64,000 nucleotides of DNA from FEN-299 sp963717945 (GCA_963717945.1 CAVQXT010000003.1:1240001-1304000), one strand, 5' to 3'. Numbered from the stretch's first letter, positions 11,401-19,249 are shown. Notes: generated by a model from the letters alone, not told the origin. A program made the numbers and translations.

Positions 11401-11750
11401 TCCAGCGTCAGCTCCTGCGACCACTCGACGTTGTAGCCCTCGTCGGTCATGTCGATGCACGGCCGCGGGATCACGAGGTCGTCCCGGGCCTGGACCGTCT
11501 TCAACTCGATGAACCGGCCGCCGGCCAGCCACGACGCCACGATGTTCTGGCTGAGCTGCGTGTGCGGCCCGGCCGACGGTCCGACCGGCGTCGCGAGCGG
11601 CTTGCCGAACAGGCGGGGGACGCCGAGCGAGCGAGCCGGCGTGTAGAAGAGCGCCGCGGGAATATCGAAGATCGAGCGTTTCGACTCGTATTCGGCCAGG
11701 ACGCGCCGTAACTGGGGCCCGAACGGCTGGATGCGCATCAGGTCGGACAT
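8487..11750 (-). CDS. ygfK: YgfK-type putative selenate reductase / iron-sulfur flavoprotein
   Basis: ATG 11750 starts the family-typical N-terminus MRIQPFGPQL, giving 1087 residues. Residues ~1-420 form a dihydroorotate/dihydropyrimidine-dehydrogenase-like barrel. Around residue 443 comes a CVVAPCVEAC iron-sulfur motif. A glutamate-synthase-small-subunit-like FAD/NADPH module follows (VAVVGSGPSGLSAA, later VVVVGGGDTAMDA). The C-terminus has CVQCTTFCDKCVEVCPN and CNECDDCQTFC ferredoxin clusters. YgfK is a marker of selenium-dependent molybdenum hydroxylase and purine degradation clusters and is likely a soluble electron-transfer oxidoreductase. It is the first gene of the minus-strand cluster, preceded by a repeat-filled gap. 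The associated xdh, ssnA, dpaL and yqeB/C are not in this window. Confidence 0.92.
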   Translation of the reverse strand: MSDLMRIQPFGPQLRRVLAEYESKRSIFDIPAALFYTPARSLGVPRLFGKPLATPVGPSAGPHTQLSQNIVASWLAGGRFIELKTVQARDDLVIPRPCIDMTDEGYNVEWSQELTLDQSAHEYVVAWALVHVLSRVLGWGGPDAIFDMSVGYDLAGIRHPRMTQFMDTLADASEPLAEVRAVLRRDFPRLGDVDLPSAIVNSVTLSTMHGCPPDEIERIARYCLEERGLHTVVKLNPTLLGPEAVRAILRDDLGFREIDVADETFAHDLQYGRAVELIASLGRVAAARGLTFGVKLSNTLAVRNHAGRLPGGEMYLSGRALYPVTMRLYDRLLHEFDGRLHVSFSAGADAANVADILACGALPVTGCTDLLKPGGVARMGQWIEAVESAMRARGAQTLAEFSRDRLSSVRAAADAAVRHPRYRKGAFPHGLPKVASPLGLWDCVVAPCVEACAVEQDVPEYAGHLAQGDCDSALETILARNPLPGVTGYVCTRLCQTRCTRNDYEESVAIRALKRHAEEHGRADGLSARRAPVGRTVAVVGSGPSGLSAAASLALCGVAVTVFEARDVAGGMLRVVPPFRLPSSIIDRDIARIVALGVEIRLNEPVAGPPEDLLRRGFDAVYLAIGFQRDAPLRVLGAEGPGVIPALELLDRSRRGERVDVGRQVVVVGGGDTAMDAVRTARRFAGRPATLLYRRTRHEMPAAPEEIDGALEEGNLLEELVSPVEILRADGRVTGVRCVRNTLGHPDPDGRRSPVPVAGTEFVVPADTVIVAVGQLPELAFLDGSRVSRHRGGGVAVDDATRCAGPEGVFAGGDVVVEPGSIISACADGRAAAESICRHLGVGFVERPWRRPELSDADIVALKKTRARRLDPRRPVMLPADRRGDFSLIEATLAPEAAREEARRCVQCTTFCDKCVEVCPNRANYTFTIRPVRWRLPVLDVANGRVEVVGHEVFAVSQSRQIVHVDDFCNECDDCQTFCVHHGRPYADKPRLFLDASAFTAEADNAFRIEGRVVRRREGGAEVRLESAGRTRIFEGGGLRVALDEEWTVIEATAGSSFTGPRSLRSAAEMAILYEGITGSLAFLLID

Positions 11751-11790
11751 GGTCGCGAGTAGGGTACCAGACTTTGTGGCTGGCGGCATG

Positions 11791-11889
11791 GCGCAGGCCT
11801 GAAGGCCTGCGCTATCTGGAAATGGGGCTGGAGATCGGGCTGGAGATCGGGTGGAGATCCACAGATAGCGCAGGGCTTCAGCCCTGCGC
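11791..11889. repeat. paired REP-like palindromes (BIME-like)
   Basis: GCGCAGGCCTGAAGGCCTGCGCTA and a second palindrome GATAGCGCAGGGCTTCAGCC face each other across a ~50-bp centre containing CTGGAGATCGGG repeated. The flanks CTATCTGGA and TCCACAGATAG are also complementary, so the whole unit can fold into one long hairpin with two side palindromes. It lies just upstream of ygfK. Confidence 0.85.
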
Positions 11890-11901
11890 AGCAGCGTCAG
11901 C

Positions 11902-12022
11902 GCAAGGCGTAAGGCGTCGGGCGTGAGGCGCAAGGCGTAGGGCGTCGGGCGTGAGGCGCAAGGCGTAGGGCGTCGGGCGTGAGGCGCAAGGCGTAAGGCG
12001 TCGGGCGTGAGGCGTAAGGCGT
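11902..12022. repeat. heptamer array, unit GGCGTNN (~17 units)
   Basis: About seventeen near-perfect 7-bp units (GGCGTAA, GGCGTCG, GGCGTGA, GGCGCAA, GGCGTAG) run head to tail. Shorter arrays of the same unit lie at 12558-12598, 20586-20613, 20729-20760, 49654-49686 and 51305-51340. Confidence 0.85.
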
Positions 12023-12223
12023 GCTCAGAAAATGGCGCCGGGGCTCGGCAATCCGCTCGATGACGGGGTCGCGGGGGGACGGGTTGGCGCCTGGCGGGTC
12101 CTGTCGCCAGGATCCCCCAGCGTCCTCGCGCACACAGCGCTTGTCACGGGCGTCGCGCTCGGCCCGCTGGGGGGAGGCTCCGCGCCCGGCTTGGCCGAGC
12201 GACGAGCGACGGCCAAGTCGGAC

Positions 12224-12247
12224 ACCGACGCCACGCGTGGCGTCGGT
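12224..12247. repeat. perfect 24-bp palindrome
   Basis: ACCGACGCCACG is followed directly by its exact reverse complement. It lies in the ygfK-uvrA spacer and has no T-tract on either side, so a simple intrinsic terminator is unlikely. Confidence 0.75.
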
Positions 12248-12356
12248 CGCGGAGAACGCCTGGCGCCACCCGCCCGTCGGGGGATCTCCGGCCGGCCACC
12301 GTCGAGTCGCCAACCCGCGTGGGGCGTGTTTAGAAAACAGCGCCGCGGCCAGGCGG

Positions 12357-12478
12357 CCCGGTCGGTCCGATGCCGCGCCGCAGGGATCTGCCCGAGCAAA
12401 GCGTAAACCTGCCCCGACCGTGGTGCCAGGGAGGGGCCGCTTTGCGAGCCGGCAGACCCGAGACGCGGCGTTCAATCG
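12357..12478 (-). repeat. dispersed ~100-bp element, copy 2 (inverted)
   Basis: This is the inverted relative of 2868-2965. It keeps the blocks GCAGGGATCTGC, CGTAAACCTGCCCCGACCG, GGAGGGGCCG, TTTGCGA and GGCAGACCCGAGACGCG in the same order. The copies differ by small indels, which suggests an old or actively drifting mobile or regulatory element. Confidence 0.65.
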
Positions 12479-12668
12479 GACGTGGTCGCCACGCGCGGCG
12501 CCGTGCTCGGCAGCTGCCATTTTCATGGGCCAGGGTGAGCCCCGGCTCATGACGCAGTAAGGCGTGAGTAAGGCGTGGGGCGTAAGCCGTGAGGCGCGAG
12601 CCCGTGGTAAACTTGCCTGTTTAGGGATCGCCGAAACAGCCGGCTGTGGGGCCGGCGGTCGCGCTGAC

Positions 12669-15605
12669 ATGGGACACGACTGGATCTCCATTCGCGGCGC
12701 CCGGGTGCACAACCTCCGGAACATCGATGTCGATCTGCCGCGCGGGAAGCTGACGGTCATCACCGGCCTGTCCGGCTCCGGCAAGTCCTCGCTGGCGTTC
12801 GACACGATCTATGCCGAGGGGCAGCGCCGCTACGTCGAGTCGCTGTCGGCGTACGCGCGGCAGTTCCTCGAGCAGATGGAGAAGCCCGACGTCGACCTGA
12901 TCGACGGCCTCTCGCCCGCCATCTCCATCGAGCAGAAGACCACCGCGTCCAATCCCCGGTCCACCGTCGGGACGGTCACCGAGATCTACGATTACCTGCG
13001 CCTGCTGTTCGCCAACGTCGGCACGCCGCACTGCCACCAGTGCGGGCGGGCGATCTCCTCGCAGTCGCTGGCCCAGATCGTCGACCTGGTCCTCGCCACC
13101 CCGTCCGACGAGCGGATCAACGTCCTGGCCCCGATCGTCCGCGGCCGCAAGGGGGAATTCAAGAAGGAGCTGGCGGCGCTCCGCACCCGCGGGTTCACCC
13201 GCGCCCGGATCGACGGGCAGGTGCGGTCGCTCGAAGAGGAGATCCCGCTCGACCGCCGGCGCAACCACACGATCGAGGTCGTCGTCGACCGGCTGCTGGT
13301 GCGGCCGGGCATCGAGCGTCGGCTTCTGGACTCGGTCGACATGGCGCTCGATCTCGCCGCCGACGTGGTCGTCATCAACAGCATGGAGGCGGGCGACCGG
13401 CTCTTCTCGCGGCGCCTGGCGTGCATCGAGTGCGGCATCAGCATGCCGGAGATGACGCCGCGCGCCTTCTCGTTCAACTCGCCGCACGGCGCGTGCCCGG
13501 AGTGCCAGGGCCTCGGCGCGATGTACGACTTCGACCCCGCGCGCCTGGTCCCGGACGACTCGCGCTCGCTCGCCGACGGCGCGATCGCCCCGTGGGCCCA
13601 GGGGGACAAGCGGCTCGTGCGCGAGGCGCTCGCCGCGCTCGGGCGGAATTTCGGCATCGACCTCACGGTGCCGTTCGCCCGGCTGCCGAAGAAAGCCCGG
13701 GACCTGCTGCTGCTCGGGCCCGAGGCCGCCCGTCGCGCGTCGGGCAACGGGAACGGCAACGGATCGCCGGCCGGCCGCCGGACGGCGGGGGGCGCGGCAT
13801 CGCGCCACGCCGCGGACCCTTACGGCCGGGACTTCGAGGGGATCATCCCCAACCTGCGCCGTCGGTTCGACCACGGGACGTGGGCCGAACAGGAGGAGCT
13901 GGAGCGCTACCGGTCGCTTCGGCCCTGCCCGGCCTGCCACGGCGAGCGGCTCAAGCCGCAGAGCCGCAGCGTGCGCGTCAAGGGGCGGACGATCACCGAG
14001 TACGTGAATCTCCCGCTCGACGACGCGCTGCGGGTGTTCCAGGTGATGGAGCTGACGAGCCGCGAGGAGATCATCGCCGGACGCATCCTCCGCGAGATCC
14101 AGGATCGGCTGCGGTTCCTCACCGACGTGGGCGTCGGCTACCTGACGCTCGCGCGCAGCGCCGCCACGCTGTCCGGCGGGGAGGGGCAGCGGATCCGGCT
14201 GGCCACGCAGATCGGCGCCAGCCTGCGCGGCGTGCTCTACGTGCTCGACGAGCCGTCGATCGGCCTGCACCAGCGCGACAACCGCCGGCTGCTCGCCACG
14301 CTCCGCCGCCTCCGCGACCTGGGCAACACCGTGATCGTCGTCGAGCACGACGAGGAGACGATTCGGACGGCCGACTACATCGTCGATCTCGGGCCCGGGG
14401 CGGGCGAGCACGGCGGCCGCGTCATCTTCCAGGGGCCGCCGGCCGCGCTCATCGCGGGAGAGGACGCGCCGGTGGAGGCGGGCGGGCCCGGCGCGGCGGT
14501 GCGATCGCTGACCGGCGAGTACCTGCGCGGCGAGCGTTCGATCGAGACGCCGGCCCGGCGGCGGCAGGCCGACCGCGGGACGCTCGTCATCCGCGGCGCC
14601 CGCGCCAACAACCTGAAGAACATCGACGTCCCGATCCCGGTCGGCGTGTTCACCGCGGTCACCGGCGTCAGCGGGTCCGGCAAGTCCACGCTCGTCAACG
14701 ACATCCTCTACCGCGCGCTCGCGCGCCTGCTCTACCGGGCCGCCGACGAGCCGGGCCCGCACGCCGGGATCGACGGCATCGAGCTCATCGACAAGGTCAT
14801 CGAGATCGACCAGTCGCCCATCGGCCGGACGCCGCGATCGAACCCGGCCACCTACACCGGTCTGTTCGGGTTCATCCGCGACCTGTTCGCCGTGCTGCCC
14901 GAGTCGAAGGCGCGCGGGTTCCGGCCCGGCCGGTTCTCGTTCAACGTGAAGGGCGGCCGCTGCGAGACGTGCCAGGGCGACGGCGTGATGGCCATCGAGA
15001 TGAACTTCCTCCCGAACGTCTACGTGACGTGCGAGGAGTGCAAGGGCCGGCGCTACAACCGCGAGACGCTCGAGATCCGGTACCGCGGCAAGTCGGTGGC
15101 CGACGTGCTCGACCTGACGGTGGACCAGGCGCTCGAGCTGCTCGAGAACTTCCCGCCCATCGCCAACAAGCTGCGGACGCTCCAGGACGTGGGGCTCGGC
15201 TACATCACGCTCGGGCAGTCGGCGACCACGCTGAGCGGCGGCGAGGCGCAGCGCGTCAAGCTGTCGAAGGAGCTGTCGCGCCGCGGCACGGGCCGGACGC
15301 TCTACATCCTCGACGAGCCGACGACCGGGCTGCACTTCGAGGACACGCGGAAGCTGCTCGACGTGCTCGGCCGGCTGGTCGACCAGGGCAACACCGTCGT
15401 CGTGATCGAGCACAACCTCGACGTCATCAAGACGGCCGACTTCGTCATCGACCTCGGGCCGGAAGGGGGCGAGGCCGGCGGGCGCCTGGTCGCGTCGGGC
15501 ACGCCGGAGGAGGTCGCCCGGTCGCCGCGGTCCCATACCGGCCGGGTGCTCGCCGAGACGTTCGGCCGGCGGGTGGTGCCGCTGGTCGGGCGGCTTGCCG
15601 GCTGA
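12669..15605 (+). CDS. uvrA: excinuclease ABC subunit A
   Basis: This 978-residue protein is UvrA, the damage-recognition ATPase of nucleotide excision repair. The start at ATG 12669 gives the family N-terminus (ISIRGARVHNL). The first Walker A is GLSGSGKSSLA and the second GVSGSGKSTL. Zinc-finger cysteines are seen as CHQCGRAIS, CPACHGERL and the CETCQGDG/CEECKG module, and both LSGGE signatures are present. A Gly/Asn-rich linker (GNGNGNGS) is inserted near residue 360. The gene stands alone with lpxC 104 nt downstream. Longer upstream start codons would only translate the heptamer repeat. Confidence 0.97.
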   Translation: MGHDWISIRGARVHNLRNIDVDLPRGKLTVITGLSGSGKSSLAFDTIYAEGQRRYVESLSAYARQFLEQMEKPDVDLIDGLSPAISIEQKTTASNPRSTVGTVTEIYDYLRLLFANVGTPHCHQCGRAISSQSLAQIVDLVLATPSDERINVLAPIVRGRKGEFKKELAALRTRGFTRARIDGQVRSLEEEIPLDRRRNHTIEVVVDRLLVRPGIERRLLDSVDMALDLAADVVVINSMEAGDRLFSRRLACIECGISMPEMTPRAFSFNSPHGACPECQGLGAMYDFDPARLVPDDSRSLADGAIAPWAQGDKRLVREALAALGRNFGIDLTVPFARLPKKARDLLLLGPEAARRASGNGNGNGSPAGRRTAGGAASRHAADPYGRDFEGIIPNLRRRFDHGTWAEQEELERYRSLRPCPACHGERLKPQSRSVRVKGRTITEYVNLPLDDALRVFQVMELTSREEIIAGRILREIQDRLRFLTDVGVGYLTLARSAATLSGGEGQRIRLATQIGASLRGVLYVLDEPSIGLHQRDNRRLLATLRRLRDLGNTVIVVEHDEETIRTADYIVDLGPGAGEHGGRVIFQGPPAALIAGEDAPVEAGGPGAAVRSLTGEYLRGERSIETPARRRQADRGTLVIRGARANNLKNIDVPIPVGVFTAVTGVSGSGKSTLVNDILYRALARLLYRAADEPGPHAGIDGIELIDKVIEIDQSPIGRTPRSNPATYTGLFGFIRDLFAVLPESKARGFRPGRFSFNVKGGRCETCQGDGVMAIEMNFLPNVYVTCEECKGRRYNRETLEIRYRGKSVADVLDLTVDQALELLENFPPIANKLRTLQDVGLGYITLGQSATTLSGGEAQRVKLSKELSRRGTGRTLYILDEPTTGLHFEDTRKLLDVLGRLVDQGNTVVVIEHNLDVIKTADFVIDLGPEGGEAGGRLVASGTPEEVARSPRSHTGRVLAETFGRRVVPLVGRLAG

Positions 15606-15708
15606 CGGAACGCCCCGAACCGGCTACACTGTGGGGGAAGAGGCCGGACGAAGCCGGCCGCTGATCGCGGACGCGGCCCCCCGCGCGCGAGCGGACCCCA
15701 GGACCGTC

Positions 15709-16623
15709 ATGGGATCACAACGGACAGTTCGACGTCAGGTGTCGTGCGCCGGCATCGGGCTGCACTCGGGGCAGACCGTGACGCTGACGCTCGGTCCCGC
15801 GCCGGCCGGGTCCGGCATCAGGTTCCTGCGGACCGACGTCGGCGGGGCGGAGGTCGAAGCCCGCCTGGCCCGCCTGGCCAGCGCCCATTACGCGACCGTC
15901 CTGGCGCAGAACGGCCACACGGTCGAAACCGTCGAGCACGTGCTCGCCGCGCTCGTCAGCCTCGGGATCGACAACGTCGTCGTGGGGCTCGATCACGCCG
16001 AGGTGCCGATCATGGACGGCAGCGCCCTGCCGTTTGTGGACCTGATTCACGAGGCCGGCACCCGGATCCAGCCGGCGGCGAGGCGGTGCCTGCGCGTCAC
16101 CCGCCCGGTCGAGCTCGCGCGCGACGGCAAGCGGATCGCGCTCCACCCGTGCGACCGATTCCGAATCACCTACTCGATCAGCTTCGATCACCCGCTGCTG
16201 CGCCACCAGGAGCGGACGCTCACGGTGGACGAGCCGGCGTTTGTCGACGAGATCGCGCCGGCGCGCACCTTCACGTTCCTCAAGGAAATCGAGCAGCTGC
16301 GGCAGCACGGGTACGCGATCGGCGGCTCGCTCGACAACGCGGTCGTCGTCGGCGAGGCGGGCATCCTCAATCACCCCCTCCGGTTCGAGGACGAGTTCGT
16401 CCGGCACAAGGTGCTCGATGCGATCGGGGACCTGGCGCTGATCGGGATGCCGGTGGTCGGCCACCTCGTGGTGCACCGCGGCGGCCACGACCTGCACACG
16501 GCGCTGGTGGCGAAGGTGCTGGAGGAGCGTGACGCGTGGGAGATCGTCGAGCAGCCCGACGCGCCGGGTCTCGCCGAGCCGGCCGACGCGCCGGTCGGCG
16601 CCGTGGTTTCGACGGGACGCTAG
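15709..16623 (+). CDS. lpxC: UDP-3-O-acyl-N-acetylglucosamine deacetylase LpxC
   Basis: This 304-residue zinc deacetylase catalyses the committed step of lipid A synthesis, so the cell should have an LPS-bearing outer membrane. Zinc and catalytic residues are visible in ETVEHVLAAL, in HKVLDAIGDL, and in HRGGHDLHTAL near the C-terminus. The start at ATG 15709 is preceded by CAGGA and matches the usual family N-terminus (RTVRRQVSCAGIGLHSG). It ends 17 nt from the convergent small gene at 16641. Confidence 0.96.
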   Translation: MGSQRTVRRQVSCAGIGLHSGQTVTLTLGPAPAGSGIRFLRTDVGGAEVEARLARLASAHYATVLAQNGHTVETVEHVLAALVSLGIDNVVVGLDHAEVPIMDGSALPFVDLIHEAGTRIQPAARRCLRVTRPVELARDGKRIALHPCDRFRITYSISFDHPLLRHQERTLTVDEPAFVDEIAPARTFTFLKEIEQLRQHGYAIGGSLDNAVVVGEAGILNHPLRFEDEFVRHKVLDAIGDLALIGMPVVGHLVVHRGGHDLHTALVAKVLEERDAWEIVEQPDAPGLAEPADAPVGAVVSTGR

Positions 16624-16640
16624 CGGTCCCGCCGTCGTGC

Positions 16641-16922
16641 CTACCGCCGGGGCTTGCCCTTCGACGCCAGCTTCTCCACGTAGCTCGCCAGCCGGTCGTT
16701 CTCGAACTTGACCGTATTGTGGAACAGGCTCTCGGCCAGGTAGTCGCGCAGCTCGTCGGCGGTCATCTGCTCGATGAGGTGCCGGATCTCGGCCATGATG
16801 TCCTCGTAGGACCGGTCGAACTGGCGCTTGGCGGTCACCTCGTGGAACAGCGTCTCGATGATGGCCAGCAGGTCGCCGTCGAGGGCGATGTCGACGCCGG
16901 TGGTCGTGGTGATGGTTCGCAT
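16641..16922 (-). CDS. small conserved protein downstream of a STAS anti-anti-sigma factor
   Basis: The 93-residue product starts at ATG 16922, two bases after the stop of the STAS gene, so it is almost certainly cotranslated with it. It is mostly helical and acidic in the middle, with a basic tail (SKGKPRR), and has no membrane segment or signal peptide. I do not recognise a family. A role with the STAS protein or the sigma factor, for example as partner or anti-sigma-like regulator, is an inference from the operon only. Confidence 0.75.
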   Translation of the reverse strand: MRTITTTTGVDIALDGDLLAIIETLFHEVTAKRQFDRSYEDIMAEIRHLIEQMTADELRDYLAESLFHNTVKFENDRLASYVEKLASKGKPRR

Positions 16923-16924
16923 CG

Positions 16925-17266
16925 CTAGCCCCCGAAGCTCCGGACCGCGCTGGCCGAGTCGGGATGGATCTCCAGGAAGTTCTGCGCGCCGGTCATCGTC
17001 AGCATCGTCTCGACGCGCTTCTGGACGCCGGCCAGCTTGAGCGCGCCGCCCGCGGCGGTGGCCTGGCGGTAGAGGTCCATCAGGCACCCGATGCTGGCGC
17101 TGTCGACGTAATTGACGCCGCCGAGGTCGATCACCACCTTCTTCTCGCCCCCGGCGAGCAGGCCGGCGACGGCCGCGCCGAAATCCGAGAGGAGCGGGTA
17201 CATCAGCCGCGCCTCGCCCACGTGGACCAGGGCCACGTCCCCGGCGTGCGAAATCGTCAGGTTCAT
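16925..17266 (-). CDS. STAS-domain anti-sigma-factor antagonist
   Basis: The 113-residue protein is a single STAS domain of the SpoIIAA/RsbV kind. It has the conserved switch-phosphorylation region YVDSASIGCL with Asp-Ser, and a leading VVIDLGGV strand. ATG 17266 overlaps the stop of the upstream sigma-factor gene (ATGA), so it is translationally coupled. It probably binds an anti-sigma kinase, although no such kinase is present in this operon. Confidence 0.9.
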   Translation of the reverse strand: MNLTISHAGDVALVHVGEARLMYPLLSDFGAAVAGLLAGGEKKVVIDLGGVNYVDSASIGCLMDLYRQATAAGGALKLAGVQKRVETMLTMTGAQNFLEIHPDSASAVRSFGG

Positions 17267-17907
17267 TCGGACACTCCAATCCGGCCTCTGGGCGGCCCTT
17301 GCGTTTCGGCGCGGCCGCGGTTCGCTTCCTCGCGAAGCCGCAGGACCTGCCGGGCCAGCTCGCGCCGGCCCCGGTTGATGCGCGACTTGACCGTGCCCTC
17401 GGGGAGGTTCAGCCGCTCGGCGATCTCGAGATAGGACAGCTCCTGCAGGTCGCGCAGCAGCACCGCGACTCGGAGCGACGGCGGCAGCGTCTGCAGCGCG
17501 CGCCGGAGCAGGCCGGCGAGGTCCCGGTTCTCGAGCGTCGCCAGCGGGCTGGCCGTGGCGGAGGCCGGGGACAGATCGTCGGCCGCCACGTCGCGATCGA
17601 TCGTCTGCCGCTCCTTCCGCACGCTCCGGTAGTGGTCGATGCAGAGGTTCCGGCTCACGCTCACCAGCCAGGTCTGGAAATTGGCCCGGCGGTCGAAGGT
17701 GTCGAGCGACCGGAAGATCTTCAGGAAGATCTCCTGGGTGAGATCCTCGGCCTGTTCGTGCGACCCGACGAACTTGTAGGCGACGTTGAAGACCTTGCGC
17801 CAGTGCAGGCGGACGATCTGCTCCCACGCCGCCTGGTTGCCGTCGAGGCACTGCTCGATGAGCGTGTCGATGCCGGGCGGTTGCTGGGTGACGAAATCGG
17901 CGGTCAT
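17263..17907 (-). CDS. ECF-type RNA polymerase sigma factor
   Basis: This is a 214-residue sigma-70 family (ECF, RpoE-like) factor. Region 2 is seen as EDLTQEIFLKIFRSL and NFQTWLVSVSRNLCIDHYR. Region 4 shows YLEIAERLNLPEGTVKSRINRGR as a helix-turn-helix. The C-terminal tail is Arg/Gly-rich. It heads a three-gene operon with the STAS protein and the 93-residue protein. A consensus-like promoter lies 29-58 nt upstream. Confidence 0.93.
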   Translation of the reverse strand: MTADFVTQQPPGIDTLIEQCLDGNQAAWEQIVRLHWRKVFNVAYKFVGSHEQAEDLTQEIFLKIFRSLDTFDRRANFQTWLVSVSRNLCIDHYRSVRKERQTIDRDVAADDLSPASATASPLATLENRDLAGLLRRALQTLPPSLRVAVLLRDLQELSYLEIAERLNLPEGTVKSRINRGRRELARQVLRLREEANRGRAETQGPPRGRIGVSE

Positions 17908-17935
17908 GAGGTCGAGATCATCGGCGGGACGCGGG

Positions 17936-17965
17936 ATGATAACAAAGCGTTTTTCGGCATGTCAA
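17936..17965 (-). promoter_or_regulatory. sigma70-type promoter of the sigma/STAS operon
   Basis: On the minus strand TTGACA (17960-17965) and TATCAT (17936-17941) are separated by 18 bp. The start codon of the sigma gene is about 28 nt downstream of the -10. The region is AT-rich compared with its surroundings. Confidence 0.65.
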
Positions 17966-17995
17966 ACCACGGGCAGTCGGATAAGATCCTCCTTC

Positions 17996-19246
17996 GTGGT
18001 CACTGGCGCCTTCACCGTCGACCCCGCGTCCGGCCTCACGTGCGACGGAATCCCGCTCGCCGAGATTGCGTCGCGCGCCGGCACGCCCACGTTCGTCTAC
18101 AGCGCGGCGTCGATCCGCGCGGCGTGGCAAAGGTTCGACGCCGCGTTTGCCGGCGTGCCGCACGCCCTACATTATGCGCTCAAAGCCAACTCCACGCTGG
18201 CCGTGATCCGACTGCTGCGGGAACTGGGGAGCGGCGCCGACGCGAACTCGGGCGGCGAGCTCGAGGTGGCGCTGCGCGCGGGGTTCGCGCCCGACCGGCT
18301 CGTGTTCACCGGCGTGGGCAAGACGCCCGGCGAGATCGAGCGCGCGGTGTCGCTGGGGGTCAAGGCGATCAACGCCGAATCGCTCGGCGAGCTGGAGCGG
18401 ATCGACACCATCGCCCGGGCCCGGGGCGTGCGGGCGCCCGTCGCCCTGCGCGTGAACCCGGACATCGAGGCCGGGGCGCACCCGCACATCTCGACCGGCC
18501 GGCGCACCAACAAGTTCGGCGTGCCGATCGAGCTCGCGCGGGAGCACTACCGGCGGATGGTCGGGATGCCGGGCCTGCGGCCGGTCGGCGTCCACGTGCA
18601 CATCGGGTCGCAGATCACCGACCTCGCCCCGCTCCGGCACAGCGCCGAGGCCGTCGTCGAGGTCGTCCGGGAGCTGGCCGAGGACGGCATCGCGCTCGAG
18701 CACATCGATCTCGGCGGCGGTCTCGGCGTGTCGTACGAGGGGACGGCCGGGCCGACCCCGGACGACTACGCCGCGGCCGTGCTGCCCGTCGTCGGCCCGA
18801 CGGGCCTCACGGTCCTGCTCGAGCCCGGCCGGGTCATCGTGGCCCCGTCGGCGGTGCTGCTCGCCCGCGTGATCGACGTGAAGCAGTACTTCGACGGCCG
18901 GGTGTTCGCGGTCCTCGACGCCGGGATGACCGAGCTCCTCCGGCCGGCCCTCTACGGGGCGTATCACCGCATCGAGGCGGTGCAGCCGAGGCCCGGCGCC
19001 GCGCTCGCGACCGACGTCGTCGGGCCGCTGTGCGAGAGCAGCGACGTCCTGGGCCGGAACCGGAAGCTGCCGCCGCTCGAGGTCGGCGACCTGGTGGTCG
19101 TGCACGACGCCGGCGCCTACGGTTCCGCGATGGCGTCCACCTACAACCGCCGGCCGCTGCCGTGCGAGGTGATGGTGGACGGCGGGAACTGGGAGATCGT
19201 CAAGCGGAGGCAGACGATCGAGGAGATGGTGGCCCTCGAGACCTAG
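17996..19246 (+). CDS. lysA: diaminopimelate decarboxylase
   Basis: This 416-residue PLP alanine-racemase-fold decarboxylase makes lysine from meso-diaminopimelate. PLP lysine lies in HYALKANST. Other conserved features are GVHVHIGSQ, the phosphate loop DLGGGLGVSY, LLEPGR, the catalytic CESSDVLG, and GAYGSAMASTYN. The start is taken as GTG 17996, just after a purine-rich stretch; longer frames would overlap the divergent sigma gene. It is transcribed away from that operon. Confidence 0.95.
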   Translation: MVTGAFTVDPASGLTCDGIPLAEIASRAGTPTFVYSAASIRAAWQRFDAAFAGVPHALHYALKANSTLAVIRLLRELGSGADANSGGELEVALRAGFAPDRLVFTGVGKTPGEIERAVSLGVKAINAESLGELERIDTIARARGVRAPVALRVNPDIEAGAHPHISTGRRTNKFGVPIELAREHYRRMVGMPGLRPVGVHVHIGSQITDLAPLRHSAEAVVEVVRELAEDGIALEHIDLGGGLGVSYEGTAGPTPDDYAAAVLPVVGPTGLTVLLEPGRVIVAPSAVLLARVIDVKQYFDGRVFAVLDAGMTELLRPALYGAYHRIEAVQPRPGAALATDVVGPLCESSDVLGRNRKLPPLEVGDLVVVHDAGAYGSAMASTYNRRPLPCEVMVDGGNWEIVKRRQTIEEMVALET

Positions 19247-19249
19247 GCC

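Larger units (their letters stand above)
11751..12668. other. 0.9-kb gene-free, repeat-rich spacer between ygfK and uvrA
   Basis: No credible gene was found on either strand. The open frames here have arginine/proline-rich, repeat-like translations. The spacer holds paired REP palindromes (11791-11889), a heptamer array (11902-12022), a perfect 24-bp palindrome (12224-12247), a copy of the ~100-bp dispersed element (12357-12478) and a second short heptamer array (12558-12598). It separates two divergently transcribed genes. Confidence 0.75.

Noticed and set aside
12025..12560. Several open frames on both strands in the ygfK-uvrA gap
   Set aside because: They translate to Arg/Pro-rich sequence shared with repeat DNA, with no ribosome site, motif or neighbour support.
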